From Aphrophora alni (taxonomy: Eukaryota; Arthropoda; Insecta; Hemiptera; Aphrophoridae): DNA of 64,000 bases. Each line of letters begins with the position of its first letter. Within the stretch, counting starts at the first letter, position 1. Positions 34,301 to 48,600 of the stretch are shown here, one piece after another. The translations under genes were made by a program, and so were the position numbers. The DNA is taken from the NCBI GenBank assembly GCA_963513935.1, contig OY740768.1, positions 69,614,231-69,678,230 of the forward strand, given 5' to 3'. Below the pieces are notes generated by a model that was not told the DNA's origin, made no database searches, and saw nothing but the letters and a program-made list of their open reading frames with translations.

Positions 34301-37300
34301 TTCCCTCACAAATATTAGGCTGTGATAACGAAACAAAATAGTTATTCACAACCCAATACTTGTAAAGGCTCTGATTATTTCACATGATAGGTTTAGAGAA
34401 ATTTCTCACTTGTAATAAGAAGTACTCCTAATTAAACTAACAACTATCGTTTTACAACATAAAGAATTGTATCAGCATATCATAGTAGAGATGGCCGTTA
34501 TACAGTTCCCTCACAAATATTGAGCTGTGATAACAATACAAAAATGTTATTCACATCCCAATACTTGTAAAGGCCCTGATTATTACACAAGATGGGTTCA
34601 GAGAAAATTTCTCACTTGTAATAAGAAGTACTCCTAATAAAACCTACAAATATTGTTTTACAACTTATAGATTTATATAAGATATCGTAATAGAGATGGT
34701 CGTTATACAGTTCCCTCACAAGTATTAGGCTGTGATAACAAAACAAAATAGTTATTCACATCCCAATACTTGTAAAGGCCCTGATTATTAAACATGATGG
34801 GTTCAAAGACATGTTTTAACTTGTTATAAAAAGTACTCCTATTAAAACTAACACTGTATTGTTTTACAACATACAGATGCTGTGATAACAATACAAAAAT
34901 GTTATTTGTATCCTAATACTTGTAAAAGATATTGATTATTTCACATGATAGAATCAGAGAGATTTTTTCACTTGTAATAAGAAATACTTCTAATATAACC
35001 AACAAATATTGTTTTACAACTTATAGATTTATATCAGCATATCATAGTAGAGATGGTCGTTATACAGTTCCCTCACAAGCATTAGACTGTGATAACGAAA
35101 CAAAACAGTTATTCACATCCCAATACTTGTAAAGGCCCTGATTATTTCACATAATGGGTTCAGAGAAAATTTCTCACTTGTAATAAGAAGTACTCCCAAT
35201 AAACCTTTAGAACATACAAAATTATATCAGCATATCATAGTAGAGATGGTCGTTATACAGATCCCTCACAAGTATTAAGCTGTGATAACAATACAAAAAT
35301 GTTATTCACATCCCAATACTTGTAAAGGCCCTGATTATTTCACATGATGGAATCAGAGAAACTTTTTCACTTGTAATAAGAAGTACTTCCAATAAAACCA
35401 ACAAATATTGTTTTACAACTTATAGATTTATATCAGCATATCATAGTAGAGATGGTCGTTATACAGTTCCCTTACAAATATTGAGCTGTGATAACAATAC
35501 AAAAATGTTATTCACATCCCAATACTTGTAAAGGCCTTGATTATTTCACATGATAGGTTTAAAGAAATTTCTCACTTGTAATAAGAAGTACTCCTAATAA
35601 AACTAACAACTATCGTTTTACAACATAAAGAATTGTATCAGCATATCATAGTAGAGATGGCCGTTATACAGTTCCCTCACAAATATTAGGCTGTGATAAC
35701 GAAACAAAATAGTTATTCACATCCCAATACTTGTAAAGGCCCTGATTATTACACAAGATGGGTTCAGAGAAAATTTCTCACTTGTAATAAGAAGTACTCC
35801 TAATAAAACCAACAAATATTGTTTTACAACTTATAGATTTATATAAGATATCGTAATAGAGATGGTCGTTATACAGTTCCCTCACAAGTATTAGGCTGTG
35901 ATAACAAAACAAAATAGTTATTCAAATCCCAATACTTGTAAAGGCCCTGATTATTAAATATGATGGGTTCAAAGACATGTTTTAACTTGTTATAAAAAGT
36001 ACTCCTATTAAAACTAACACTGTATTGTTTTACAACATACAGATGCTGTGATAACAATACAAAAATGTTATATGTATCCCAATACTTGTAAAAGATATTG
36101 ATTATTTCACATGATAGAATCAGAGAGATTTTTTCACTTGTAATAAGAAATACTTCTAATAAAACCAACAAATATTGTTTTACAACTTATAGATTTATAT
36201 CAGCATACTATAGTAGAGATGGCCGTTATACAGTTCCCTTACAAGTATTGAGCTGTGATAACAATACAAAAATGTTATTCACATCCCAATACTTGTAAAG
36301 GCCTTGATTATTTCACATGATGGGTTTGAGAAAATTCCTCACTTGTAATAAGAAGTACTCCTAATAAAACCAACAACTACTATTTCACAATATACAGAAT
36401 TATATTCACTTATCATAGTAGAGATGGCCGTTATACAGTTCCTTCACAAATATTAGGCTGTGATAACGAAACAAAATAGTTATTCACAAGCCAATACTTG
36501 TAAAGGCTCTGATTATTTCACATGATAGATTTAGAGAAATTTCTCACTTGTAATAAGAAGTACTCCTAATAAAACCAACAACTATCGTTTTACAACATAA
36601 AGAATTGTATCAGCATATCATAGTAGAAATGGCCGTTATACAGTTCCCTCACAAATATTGAGCTGTGATAACAATACAAAAATGTTATTCGCATCCGAAT
36701 ACTTGTAAAGGCCTTGATTATTTCACATGATAGGTTTAGAGAAATTTCTCACTTGTAATAAGAAGTACTCCTAATAAAACCAAATACTGTCGTTGTACAA
36801 CATAAAGAATTGTATCAGCATATCATAGTAGAGATGGTCGTTATGCAGTTCCCTCACAAATATTAGGCTGTGATAACGAAACAAAATAGTTATTCACAAC
36901 CCAATACTTGTAAAGGCTCTGATTATTTCACATGATAGGTTTAGAGAAATTTCTCACTTGTAATAAGAAGTACTCCTAATTAAACTAACAACTATCGTTT
37001 TACAACATAAAGAATTGTATCAGCATATCATAGTAGAGATGGCCGTTATACAGTTCCCTCACAAATATTGAGCTGTGATAACAATACAAAAATGTTATTC
37101 ACATCCCAATACTTGTAAAGGCCCTGATTATTACACAAGATGGGTTCAGAGAAAATTTCTCACTTGTAATAAGAAGTACTCCTAATAAAACCTACAAATA
37201 TTGTTTTACAACTTATAGATTTATATAAGATATAGTAATAGAGATGGTCGTTATACAGTTCCCTCACAAGTATTAGGCTGTGATAACAAAACAAAATAGT

Positions 37301-40019
37301 TATTCACATCCCAATACTTGTAAAGGCCCTGATTATTAAACATGATGGGTTCAAAGACATGTTTTAACTTGTTATAAAAAGTACTCCTATTAAAACTAAC
37401 ACTGTATTGTTTTACAACATACAGTAGCTGTGATAACAATACAAAAATGTTATTTGTATCCTAATACTTGTAAAAGATATTGATTATTTCACATGATAGA
37501 ATCAGAGAGATTTTTTCACTTGTAATAAGAAATACTTCTAATATAACCAACAAATATTGTTTTACAACTTATAGATTTATATCAGCATATCATAGTAGAG
37601 ATGGTCGTTATACAGTTCCCTCACAAGCATTAGACTGTGATAACGAAACAAAACAGTTATTCACATCCCAATACTTGTAAAGGCCCTGATTATTTCACAT
37701 AATGGGTTCAGAGAAAATTTCTCACTTGTAATAAGAAGTACTCCCAATAAACCTTTAGAACATACAAAATTATATCAGCATATCATAGTAGAGATGGTCG
37801 TTATACAGATCCCTCACAAGTATTAAGCTGTGATAACAATACAAAAATGTTATTCACATCCCAATACTTGTAAAGGCCCTGATTATTTCACATGATGGAA
37901 TCAGAGAAACTTTTTCACTTGTAATAAGAAGTACTTCCAATAAAACCAACAAATATTGTTTTACAACTTATAGATTTATATCAGCATATCATAGTAGAGA
38001 TGGTCGTTATACAGTTCCCTTACAAATATTGAGCTGTGATAACAATACAAAAATGTTATTCACATCCCAATACTTGTAAAGGCCTTGATTATTTCACATG
38101 ATAGGTTTAAAGAAATTTCTCACTTGTAATAAGAAGTACTCCTAATAAAACTAACAACTATCGTTTTACAACATAAAGAATTGTATCAGCATATCATAGT
38201 AGAGATGGCCGTTATACAGTTCCCTCACAAATATTAGGCTGTGATAACGAAACAAAATAGTTATTCACATCCCAATACTTGTAAAGGCCCTGATTATTAC
38301 ACAAGATGGGTTCAGAGAAAATTTCTCACTTGTAATAAGAAGTACTCCTAATAAAACCAACAAATATTGTTTTACAACTTATAGATTTATATAAGATATC
38401 GTAATAGAGATGGTCGTTATACAGTTCCCTCACAAGTATTAGGCTGTGATAACAAAACAAAATAGTTATTCACATCCCAATACTTGTAAAGGCCCTGATT
38501 ATTAAACATGATGGGTTCAAAGACATGTTTTAACTTGTTATAAAAAGTACTCCTATTAAAACTAACACTGTATTGTTTTACAACATACAGATGCTGTGAT
38601 AACAATACAAAAATGATATTTGTATCCCAATACTTGTAAAAGATATTGATTATTTCACATGATAGAATCAGAGAGATTTTTTCACTTGTAATAAGAAATA
38701 CTTCTAATAAAACCAACAAATATTGTTTTACAACTTATAGATTTATATCAGCATATCATAGTAGAGATGGCCGTTATACAGTTCCCTTACAAGTATTGAG
38801 CTGTGATAACAATACAAAAATGTTATTCACATCCCAATACTTGTAAAGGCCTTGATTATTTCACATGATGGGTTTGAGAAAATTCCTCACTTGTAATAAG
38901 AAGTACTCCTAATAAAACCAACAACTACTATTTCACAATATACAGAATTATATTCACTTATCATAGTAGAGATGGCCGTTATACAGTTCCTTCACAAATA
39001 TTAGGCTGTGATAACGAAACAAAATAGTTATTCACAAGCCAATACTTGTAAAGGCTCTGATTATTTCACATGATAGATTTAGAGAAATTTCTCACTTGTA
39101 ATAAGAAGTACTCCTAATAAAACCAACAACTATCGTTTTACAACATAAAGAATTGTATCAGCATATCATAGTAGAAATGGCCGTTATACAGTTCCCTCAC
39201 AAATATTGAGCTGTGATAACAATACAAAAATGTTATTCGCATCCGAATACTTGTAAAGGCCTTGATTATTTCACATGATAGGTTTAGAGAAATTTCTCAC
39301 TTGTAATAAGAAGTACTCCTAATAAAACCAAATACTGTCGTTGTACAACATAAAGAATTGTATCAGCATATCATAGTAGAGATGGTCGTTATGCAGTTCC
39401 CTCACAAATATTAGGCTGTGATAACGAAACAAAATAGTTATTCACAACCCAATACTTGTAAAGGCTCTGATTATTTCACATTATAGGTTTAGAGAAATTT
39501 CTCACTTGTAATAAGAAGTACTCCTAATAAAACTAACAACTATCGTTTTACAACATAAAGAATTGTATCAGCATATCATAGTAGAGATGGTCGGTATACA
39601 GTTCCCTCACAAATATTAGGCTGTGATAACGAAACAAAATACTTATTCACAACCCAATACTTGTAAAGGCTCTGATTATTTCACATTATAGGTTTAGAGA
39701 AATTTCTCACTTGTAATAAGAAGTACTCCTAATAAAACTAACAACTATCGTTTTACAACATAAAGAATTGTATCAGCATATCGTAGTAGAGATGGCCGTT
39801 ATACAGTTCCCTTACAAATATTGAGCTGTGATAACAAAACAAAAATGTTATTCACATCCCAATACTTGTAAAGGCCTTGATTATTTCACATGATGGGTTT
39901 GAGAAAATTCCTCACTTGTAATAAGAAGTACTCCTAATAAAACCAACAACTACTATTTCACAATATACAGAATTATATTCACTTATCATAGTAGAGATGG
40001 CCGTTATACAGTTCCTTCA
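31311..40019. repeat. Satellite B higher-order block 2 (P-Xb-Xa-Q, 8709 bp)
   Basis: This is the same block as the previous one but with segment X twice in tandem: 34352-36899 and 36900-39447, each 2548 bp. The first X has C at 34686 and CATACTATAG at 36204 (type b). The second has A at 37234 and CATATCATAG (type a). The full block recurs at an offset of 8709 bp. Confidence 0.85.
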
Positions 40020-43000
40020 CAAATATTAGGCTGTGATAACGAAACAAAATAGTTATTCACAAGCCAATACTTGTAAAGGCTCTGATTATTTCACATGATA
40101 GATTTAGAGAAATTTCTCATTTGTAATAAGAAGTACTCCTAATAAAACCAACAACTATCGTTTTACAACATAAAGAATTGTATCAGCATATCATAGTAGA
40201 GATGGCCGTTATACAGTTCCCTCACAAGTATTAGACTCCCAATACTTGTAAAGGCCCTGATTATTTCACATGATGGAATCAGAGAAACTCTTTCACTTGT
40301 AATAAGAAGTACTTCCAATAAAACCAACAAAATATTGTTTTACACTTATAGATTTATATCAGCATATCATTGTAGAGATGGTCAATATACAGTTCCGTTA
40401 CATGTATTAGGCTGTAACAACAAAACAAATATGTTATTCACATCCTAATACATGTAGAGGCCCTGAAAATTTCACATGATGGGTTTAGAGATATTTCTTA
40501 CTTGTTATAAGAAGTAGTCCTAATAAAACCAACAACGTTTGTTTTACAACATACAGAATCATATCAGCATATCATGGTAGAGATGGCAGTTATACAGTTC
40601 CCTCACAAATATTGAGCTGTGATAACAATACAAAAATGTTATTCGCATCCTAATACTTGTAAAGGCCCTGATTATTTCACAAGATGGGTTTAGAGAAAAT
40701 TATCACTTGTAATAAGAAGTACTCCTAATAAAGCTAACAACTACTATTTTACAACATAAAGAATTATATCAACATATCATAGTAGAGATGGCAGTTATAC
40801 AGTTCCCTCACAAATATTGAGCTGTGATAACAATACAAAAATGTTATTCGCATCCTAATACTTGTAAAGGCCTTGATTATTTCACATGATGGGTTCAGAG
40901 AAAATTCCTCACTTGTAATAAGAAGTACTCCTAATAAAACCAACAACTACTATTTCACAATATACAGAATTATATTAACATATCATAGTAGAGATGGCCG
41001 TTATACAGTTCCTTCACAAGTATTAGGCTCCCAATACTTGTAAAGGCCCTGATTATTTCACATGATGGAATTAGAGAAACTTTTTCACTTGTAATAAGAA
41101 GTACTTCCAATAAAACCAACAACTATTGTTTTACAACTTATAGATTTATATCAGCATATCATAGTAGAGATGGTCGTTATACAGTTCCGTCACATGTATT
41201 ACGCTGTGATAACAAAACAAAAATGTTATTTACATCCTAATACATGTAGAGGCCTTGATAATTTCACATGATGGGTTTAGAGAAAATTTCTTACTTGTTA
41301 TTAGAAGTAGTCCTAATAAAACCAACAACTTTTATTTTACAACTTACAGAATCATATCAGCATATCATAATAGAGATGGTCGTTATACAGTTCCGTCACA
41401 TGTATTAGGCTGTGATAACAAAACAAAATAGTTATTCACATCCCAATACTTGTAAAGGCCCTGATTATTTCACATGATGGAATCAGAGAAACTTTTTCAC
41501 TTGTAATAAGAAGTACTTCCAATAAAACCAACAACTATTGTTTTACAACTTATAGATTTATATCAGCATAGCATAGTAGAGATGGTCGTTATACAGTTCC
41601 GTCACATGTATTACGCTGTGATAACAAAACAAAAATGTTATTCACATCCTAATACACGTAGAGGCCCTGAATATTTCACATGATGAGTTTAGAGAAAATT
41701 TCTTACTTGTTATAAGAAGTAGTCCTAATAAAACCAACAACTATCGTTTTACAACATAAAGAATTGTATCAGCATATCATAGTAGAGATGGTCGTTATAC
41801 AGTTCCCTCACAAGTATTATACTCCCAATACTTGTAAAGGCCCTGTATTATTTCACATTATGGAATCAGAGAAAAATTTTCACTTGTTATAAGAAGTACT
41901 TCCAATAAAAACATACAAATATTGTTTTACAACTTATAGATTTATATCAGCATATCATTGTAGAGATGGTCAATATACAGTTCCGTTACATGTATTAGGC
42001 TGTGACAACAAAACAAAAATGTTATTCACATCCTAATACATGTAGAGGCCCTGAATATTTCACATGATGGGTTTAGAGAAATTTCTTACTTGTTATAAGA
42101 AGTAGTCCTAATAAAACCAACAACGTTTGTTTTACAACATACAGAATCATATCAGCATATCATGGTAGAGATTGCAGTTATACAGTTCCCTCACAAGTAT
42201 TAAGCTGTGACAACAATACAATAATGTTATTCACATCCCAATACTTGTAAAGGCCCTGATTATTTCACAAGATGGGTTCAGAGAAAATTTCTCACTTGTA
42301 ATAAGAAGTACTCCTAATAAAACCAACAACTACTATTTTACAACTTACAGAATTATATTAACATATCGTAGTAGAGATGGTCGTTATACAGTTCCCTCAC
42401 AAGTATTAGGCTGTGATAACGAAACAAAAATGTTATTCACATCCCAATACTTGTAAAGGCCCTGATTATTTTACATGATGGGTTCAGAGAAACTTTGTCA
42501 CTTGTAATAAGAAGTACTTCCAATAAAACCAACAACTACTATTTTACAACATGCAGAATTATATAAACATATCATAGTAGAGATGGCCGTTATACAGTTC
42601 CGTCACATGTATTAGGCTGTGTCATCAAAATAAAAATGTTATTCACATCCTAATACATGTCGAGGACCTGAATATTCCACATGATGGGTTTAGAGAAAAT
42701 TTCATACTTGTTATTAGAAGTAGTCCTATTAAAACCAACAACTTTTGTTTTACAACATAAAGAATCATATCAGCATATCATGGTAGAGATGGCAGTTATA
42801 CAGTTCCCCCACAAGTATTAAGCTGTGACAACAATACAAAAATGTTATTCACATCCCACGACTTGTGAAGGCCCTGTTTATTTCACATGATGGAATCAGA
42901 GAAACGTTTTCACTTGTAATAAGAAGTGCTTCCAATAAAACCAACAAATATTGTTTTACAACTTATAGATTTATATCAGCATATCATAGTAGAGATGGTC

Positions 43001-45606
43001 GTTATGCAGTTCCCTCACAAATATTAGGCTGTGATAACGAAACAAAATAGTTATTCACAACCCAATACTTGTAAAGGCTCTGATTATTTCACATGATAGG
43101 TTTAGAGAAATTTCTCACTTGTAATAAGAAGTACTCCTAATTAAACTAACAACTATCGTTTTACAACATAAAGAATTGTATCAGCATATCATAGTAGAGA
43201 TGGCCGTTATACAGTTCCCTCACAAATATTGAGCTGTGATAACAATACAAAAATGTTATTCACATCCCAATACTTGTAAAGGCCCTGATTATTACACAAG
43301 ATGGGTTCAGAGAAAATTTCTCACTTGTAATAAGAAGTACTCATAATAAAACCTACAAATATTGTTTTACAACTTATAGATTTATATAAGATATCGTAAT
43401 AGAGATGGTCGTTATACAGTTCCCTCACAAGTATTAGGCTGTGATAACAAAACAAAATAGTTATTCACATCCCAATACTTGTAAAGGCCCTGATTATTAA
43501 ACATGATGGGTTCAAAGACATGTTTTAACTTGTTATAAAAAGTACTCCTATTAAAACTAACACTGTATTGTTTTACAACATACAGATGCTGTGATAACAA
43601 TACAAAAATGTTATTTGTATCCTAATACTTGTAAAAGATATTGATTATTTCACATGATAGAATCAGAGAGATTTTTTCACTTGTAATAAGAAATACTTCT
43701 AATATAACCAACAAATATTGTTTTACAACTTATAGATTTATATCAGCATATCATAGTAGAGATGGTCGTTATACAGTTCCCTCACAAGCATTAGACTGTG
43801 ATAACGAAACAAAACAGTTATTCACATCCCAATACTTGTAAAGGCCCTGATTATTTCACATAATGGGTTCAGAGAAAATTTCTCACTTGTAATAAGAAGT
43901 ACTCCCAATAAACCTTTAGAACATACAAAATTATATCAGCATATCATAGTAGAGATGGTCGTTATACAGATCCCTCACAAGTATTAAGCTGTGATAACAA
44001 TACAAAAATGTTATTCACATCCCAATACTTGTAAAGGCCCTGATTATTTCACATGATGGAATCAGAGAAACTTTTTCACTTGTAATAAGAAGTACTTCCA
44101 ATAAAACCAACAAATATTGTTTTACAACTTATAGATTTATATCAGCATATCATAGTAGAGATGGTCGTTATACAGTTCCCTTACAAATATTGAGCTGTGA
44201 TAACAATACAAAAATGTTATTCACATCCCAATACTTGTAAAGGCCTTGATTATTTCACATGATAGGTTTAAAGAAATTTCTCACTTGTAATAAGAAGTAC
44301 TCCTAATAAAACTAACAACTATCGTTTTACAACATAAAGAATTGTATCAGCATATCATAGTAGAGATGGCCGTTATACAGTTCCCTCACAAATATTAGGC
44401 TGTGATAACGAAACAAAATAGTTATTCACATCCCAATACTTGTAAAGGCCCTGATTATTACACAAGATGGGTTCAGAGAAAATTTCTCACTTGTAATAAG
44501 AAGTACTCCTAATAAAACCAACAAATATTGTTTTACAACTTATAGATTTATATAAGATATCGTAATAGAGATGGTCGTTATACAGTTCCCTCACAAGTAT
44601 TAGGCTGTGATAACAAAACAAAATAGTTATTCAAATCCCAATACTTGTAAAGGCCCTGATTATTAAATATGATGGGTTCAAAGACATGTTTTAACTTGTT
44701 ATAAAAAGTACTCCTATTAAAACTAACACTGTATTGTTTTACAACATACAGATGCTGTGATAACAATACAAAAATGTTATATGTATCCCAATACTTGTAA
44801 AAGATATTGATTATTTCACATGATAGAATCAGAGAGATTTTTTCACTTGTAATAAGAAATACTTCTAATAAAACCAACAAATATTGTTTTACAACTTATA
44901 GATTTATATCAGCATACTATAGTAGAGATGGCCGTTATACAGTTCCCTTACAAGTATTGAGCTGTGATAACAATACAAAAATGTTATTCACATCCCAATA
45001 CTTGTAAAGGCCTTGATTATTTCACATGATGGGTTTGAGAAAATTCCTCACTTGTAATAAGAAGTACTCCTAATAAAACCAACAACTACTATTTCACAAT
45101 ATACAGAATTATATTCACTTATCATAGTAGAGATGGCCGTTATACAGTTCCTTCACAAATATTAGGCTGTGATAACGAAACAAAATAGTTATTCACAAGC
45201 CAATACTTGTAAAGGCTCTGATTATTTCACATGATAGATTTAGAGAAATTTCTCACTTGTAATAAGAAGTACTCCTAATAAAACCAACAACTATCGTTTT
45301 ACAACATAAAGAATTGTATCAGCATATCATAGTAGAAATGGCCGTTATACAGTTCCCTCACAAATATTGAGCTGTGATAACAATACAAAAATGTTATTCG
45401 CATCCGAATACTTGTAAAGGCCTTGATTATTTCACATGATAGGTTTAGAGAAATTTCTCACTTGTAATAAGAAGTACTCCTAATAAAACCAAATACTGTC
45501 GTTTTACAACATAAAGAATTGTATCAGCATATCATAGTAGAGATGGTCGTTATGCAGTTCCCTCACAAATATTAGGCTGTGATAACGAAACAAAATAGTT
45601 ATTCAC
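40020..45606. repeat. Satellite B higher-order block 3 (P-Xb, partial)
   Basis: It matches block 2 at +8709 bp up to about 45606, where segment X ends. X here is type b (C at 43395, CATACTATAG near 44913). After that the array changes to other unit types. Confidence 0.8.
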
Positions 45607-48600
45607 ATCCCAATACTTGTAAAATCCCTGATTATTTCACATGATAGGTTTAGAGAAATTTCTCACTTGTAATAAGAAGTACTCCTAATAAAACTAACAA
45701 CTATCGTTTTACAACATAAAGAATTGTATCAGCATATCATAGTAGAGATGGCCGTTATACAGTTCCCTTACAAATATTGAGCTGTGATATCAATACAAAA
45801 ATGTTATTCACATCCTAATACTTGTAAAGGCCTTGATTATTTCACATGATAGGTTTAGAGAAATTTCTCACTTGTAATAAGAAGTACTCCTAATAAAACC
45901 AAATACTATCGTTTTACAACATAAAGAATTGTATCAGCATATCATAGTAGAGATGGTCGTTATGCAGTTCCCTCATAAATATTAGGCTGTGATAACGAAA
46001 CAAAATAGTTATTCACATCCCAATACTTGTAAAGGCCCTGATTATTTCGCAAGATGGGTTCAGAGAAAATTTCTCACTTGTAATAAGAAGTACTCCAAAT
46101 AAAACCAACAACTACTATTTTACAACTTACAGAATTATATTAACATATCGTAGTAGAGATGGTCGTTATACAGCTGTTCCCTCCTAAGGATTAGGCTGTG
46201 ATAACAAAACAAAAATGTTATTCACATCCCAATACTTGTAAAGGCCCTGATTATTAAACATGATGGGTTCAGAGAAATTTTTTAACTTGTTATAAAAAGT
46301 ACTCCTATTAAAACCAACACTGAATTGTTTTACAACATACAGAATTATATCAGCATATCATGGTAGAGATGGTCGTTATGCAGTTCCCTCACAAATATTA
46401 GGCTGTGATAACGAAACAAAATAGTTATTCACAAGCCAATACTTGTAAAGGCTCTGATTATTTCACATGATAGATTTAGAGAAATTTCTCACTTGTAATA
46501 AGAAGTACTCCTAATAAAACCAACAACTATCGTTTTACAACATAAAGAATTGTATCAGCATATCATAGTAGAGATGGTCGTTATGCAGTTCCCTCACAAA
46601 TATTAGGCTGTGATAACGAAATAAAATAGTTATTCACATCCCAATACTTGTAAAGGCCCTGATTATTTCACATGATAGGTTTAAAGAAATTTCTCACTTG
46701 TAATAAGAAGTACTCCTAATAAAACCAACAACTATCGTTTTACAACATAAAGAATTGTATCAGCATATCATAGTAGAGATGGTCGTTATACAGTTCCCTC
46801 ACAAATATTAGGCTGTGATAACGAAACAAAATAGTTATTCACATCCCAATACTTGTAAAGGCCCTGATTATTTCACATGATAGGTTTAAAGAAATTTCTC
46901 ACTTGTAATAAGAAGTACTCCTAATAAAACCAACAACTATCGTTTTACAACATAAAGAATTGTATCAGCATATCATAGTAGAGATGGTCGTTATACAGTT
47001 CCCTCACAAATATTAGGCTGTGATAACGAAACAAAATAGTTATTCACATCCCAATACTTGTAAAGGCCCTGATTATTTCACATGATAGGTTTAGAGAAAT
47101 TTCTCACTTGTAATAAGAAGTACTCCTAATAAAACTAACAAATATCGTTTTACAACATAAAGAATTGTATCAGCATATCATAGTAGAGATGGTCGTTATG
47201 CAGTTCCCTCATAAATATTAGGCTGTGATAACGAAACAAAATAGTTATTCCCATCCCAATACTTGTAAAGGCCCTGATTATTTCGCAAGATGGGTTCAGA
47301 GAAAATTTCTCACTTGTAATAAGAAGTACTCCAAATAAAACCAACAACTACTATTTTACAACTTACAGAATTATATTAACATATCGTAGTAGAGATGGTC
47401 GTTATACAGCTGTTCCCTTCTAAGGATTAGGCTGTGATAACAAAACAAAAATGTTATTCACATCCCAATACTTGTAAAGGCCCTGATTATTAAACATGAT
47501 GGGTTCAGAGAATTTTTTTTAACTTGTTATAAAAAGTACTCCTATTAAAACCAACACTGTATTGTTTTACAACATACAGAATTATATCAGCATATCATGG
47601 TAGAGATAGCAGTTATATAATTCCCTCACAAGTATTAAGCTGTGATAACAATACAAAAATGTTATTTGTATCCAAATACTTGTAAAAGATATTGATTATT
47701 TCACATGATAGAATCAGAGAGATTTTTTCACTTGTAATAAGAAATACTTCTAATAAAACCAACAAATATTGTTTTACAACTTATAGATTTATATCAGCAT
47801 ATCATAGTAGAGATGGTCGTTATACAGTTCCCTCACAAGCATTAGACTGTGATAACGAAACAAAACAGTTATTCACATCCCAATACTTGTAAAGGCCCTG
47901 ATTATTTCACATAATGGGTTCAGAGAAAATTTCTCACTTGTAATAAGAAGTACTCCCAATAAACCTTTAGAACATACAAAATTATATCAGCATATCATAG
48001 TAGAGATGGCCGTTATACAGTTCCGTCACATGTATTAGGCTGTGACATCAAAACAAAAATGTTATTCACATCTTAATACATGTAGAGACCCTGAATATTT
48101 CACATGATGGGTTTAGAGAAATTTCTTACTTGTTATAAGAAGTACTCCTAATAAAACTAACAACTATCGTTTTACAACATAAAGAATGGTATCAGCATAT
48201 CATAGTAGAGATGGCCGTTATACAGTTCCCTCACAAATATTGAGCTGTGATAACAATACAAAAATGTTATTCGCATCCTAATAATTGTAAAGTCCTTGAT
48301 TATTTCACATGATGGGTTCAGAGAAAATTCCTCACTTGTAATAAGAAGTACTCCTAATAAAACCAACAACTACTATTTCACAATATACAGAATTATATTC
48401 ACTTATCATAGTAGAGATGGCCGTTATACAGTTCCTTCACAAGTATTAGGCTCCCAATACTTGTAAAGGCCCTGATTATTTCACATGATGGAATCAGAGA
48501 AACTTTTTCACTTGTAATAAGAAGTACTTCCAATAAAACCAACAACTATTTATTTACAACTTATAGATTTATATCAGCATATCATAGTAGAGATGGTCGT

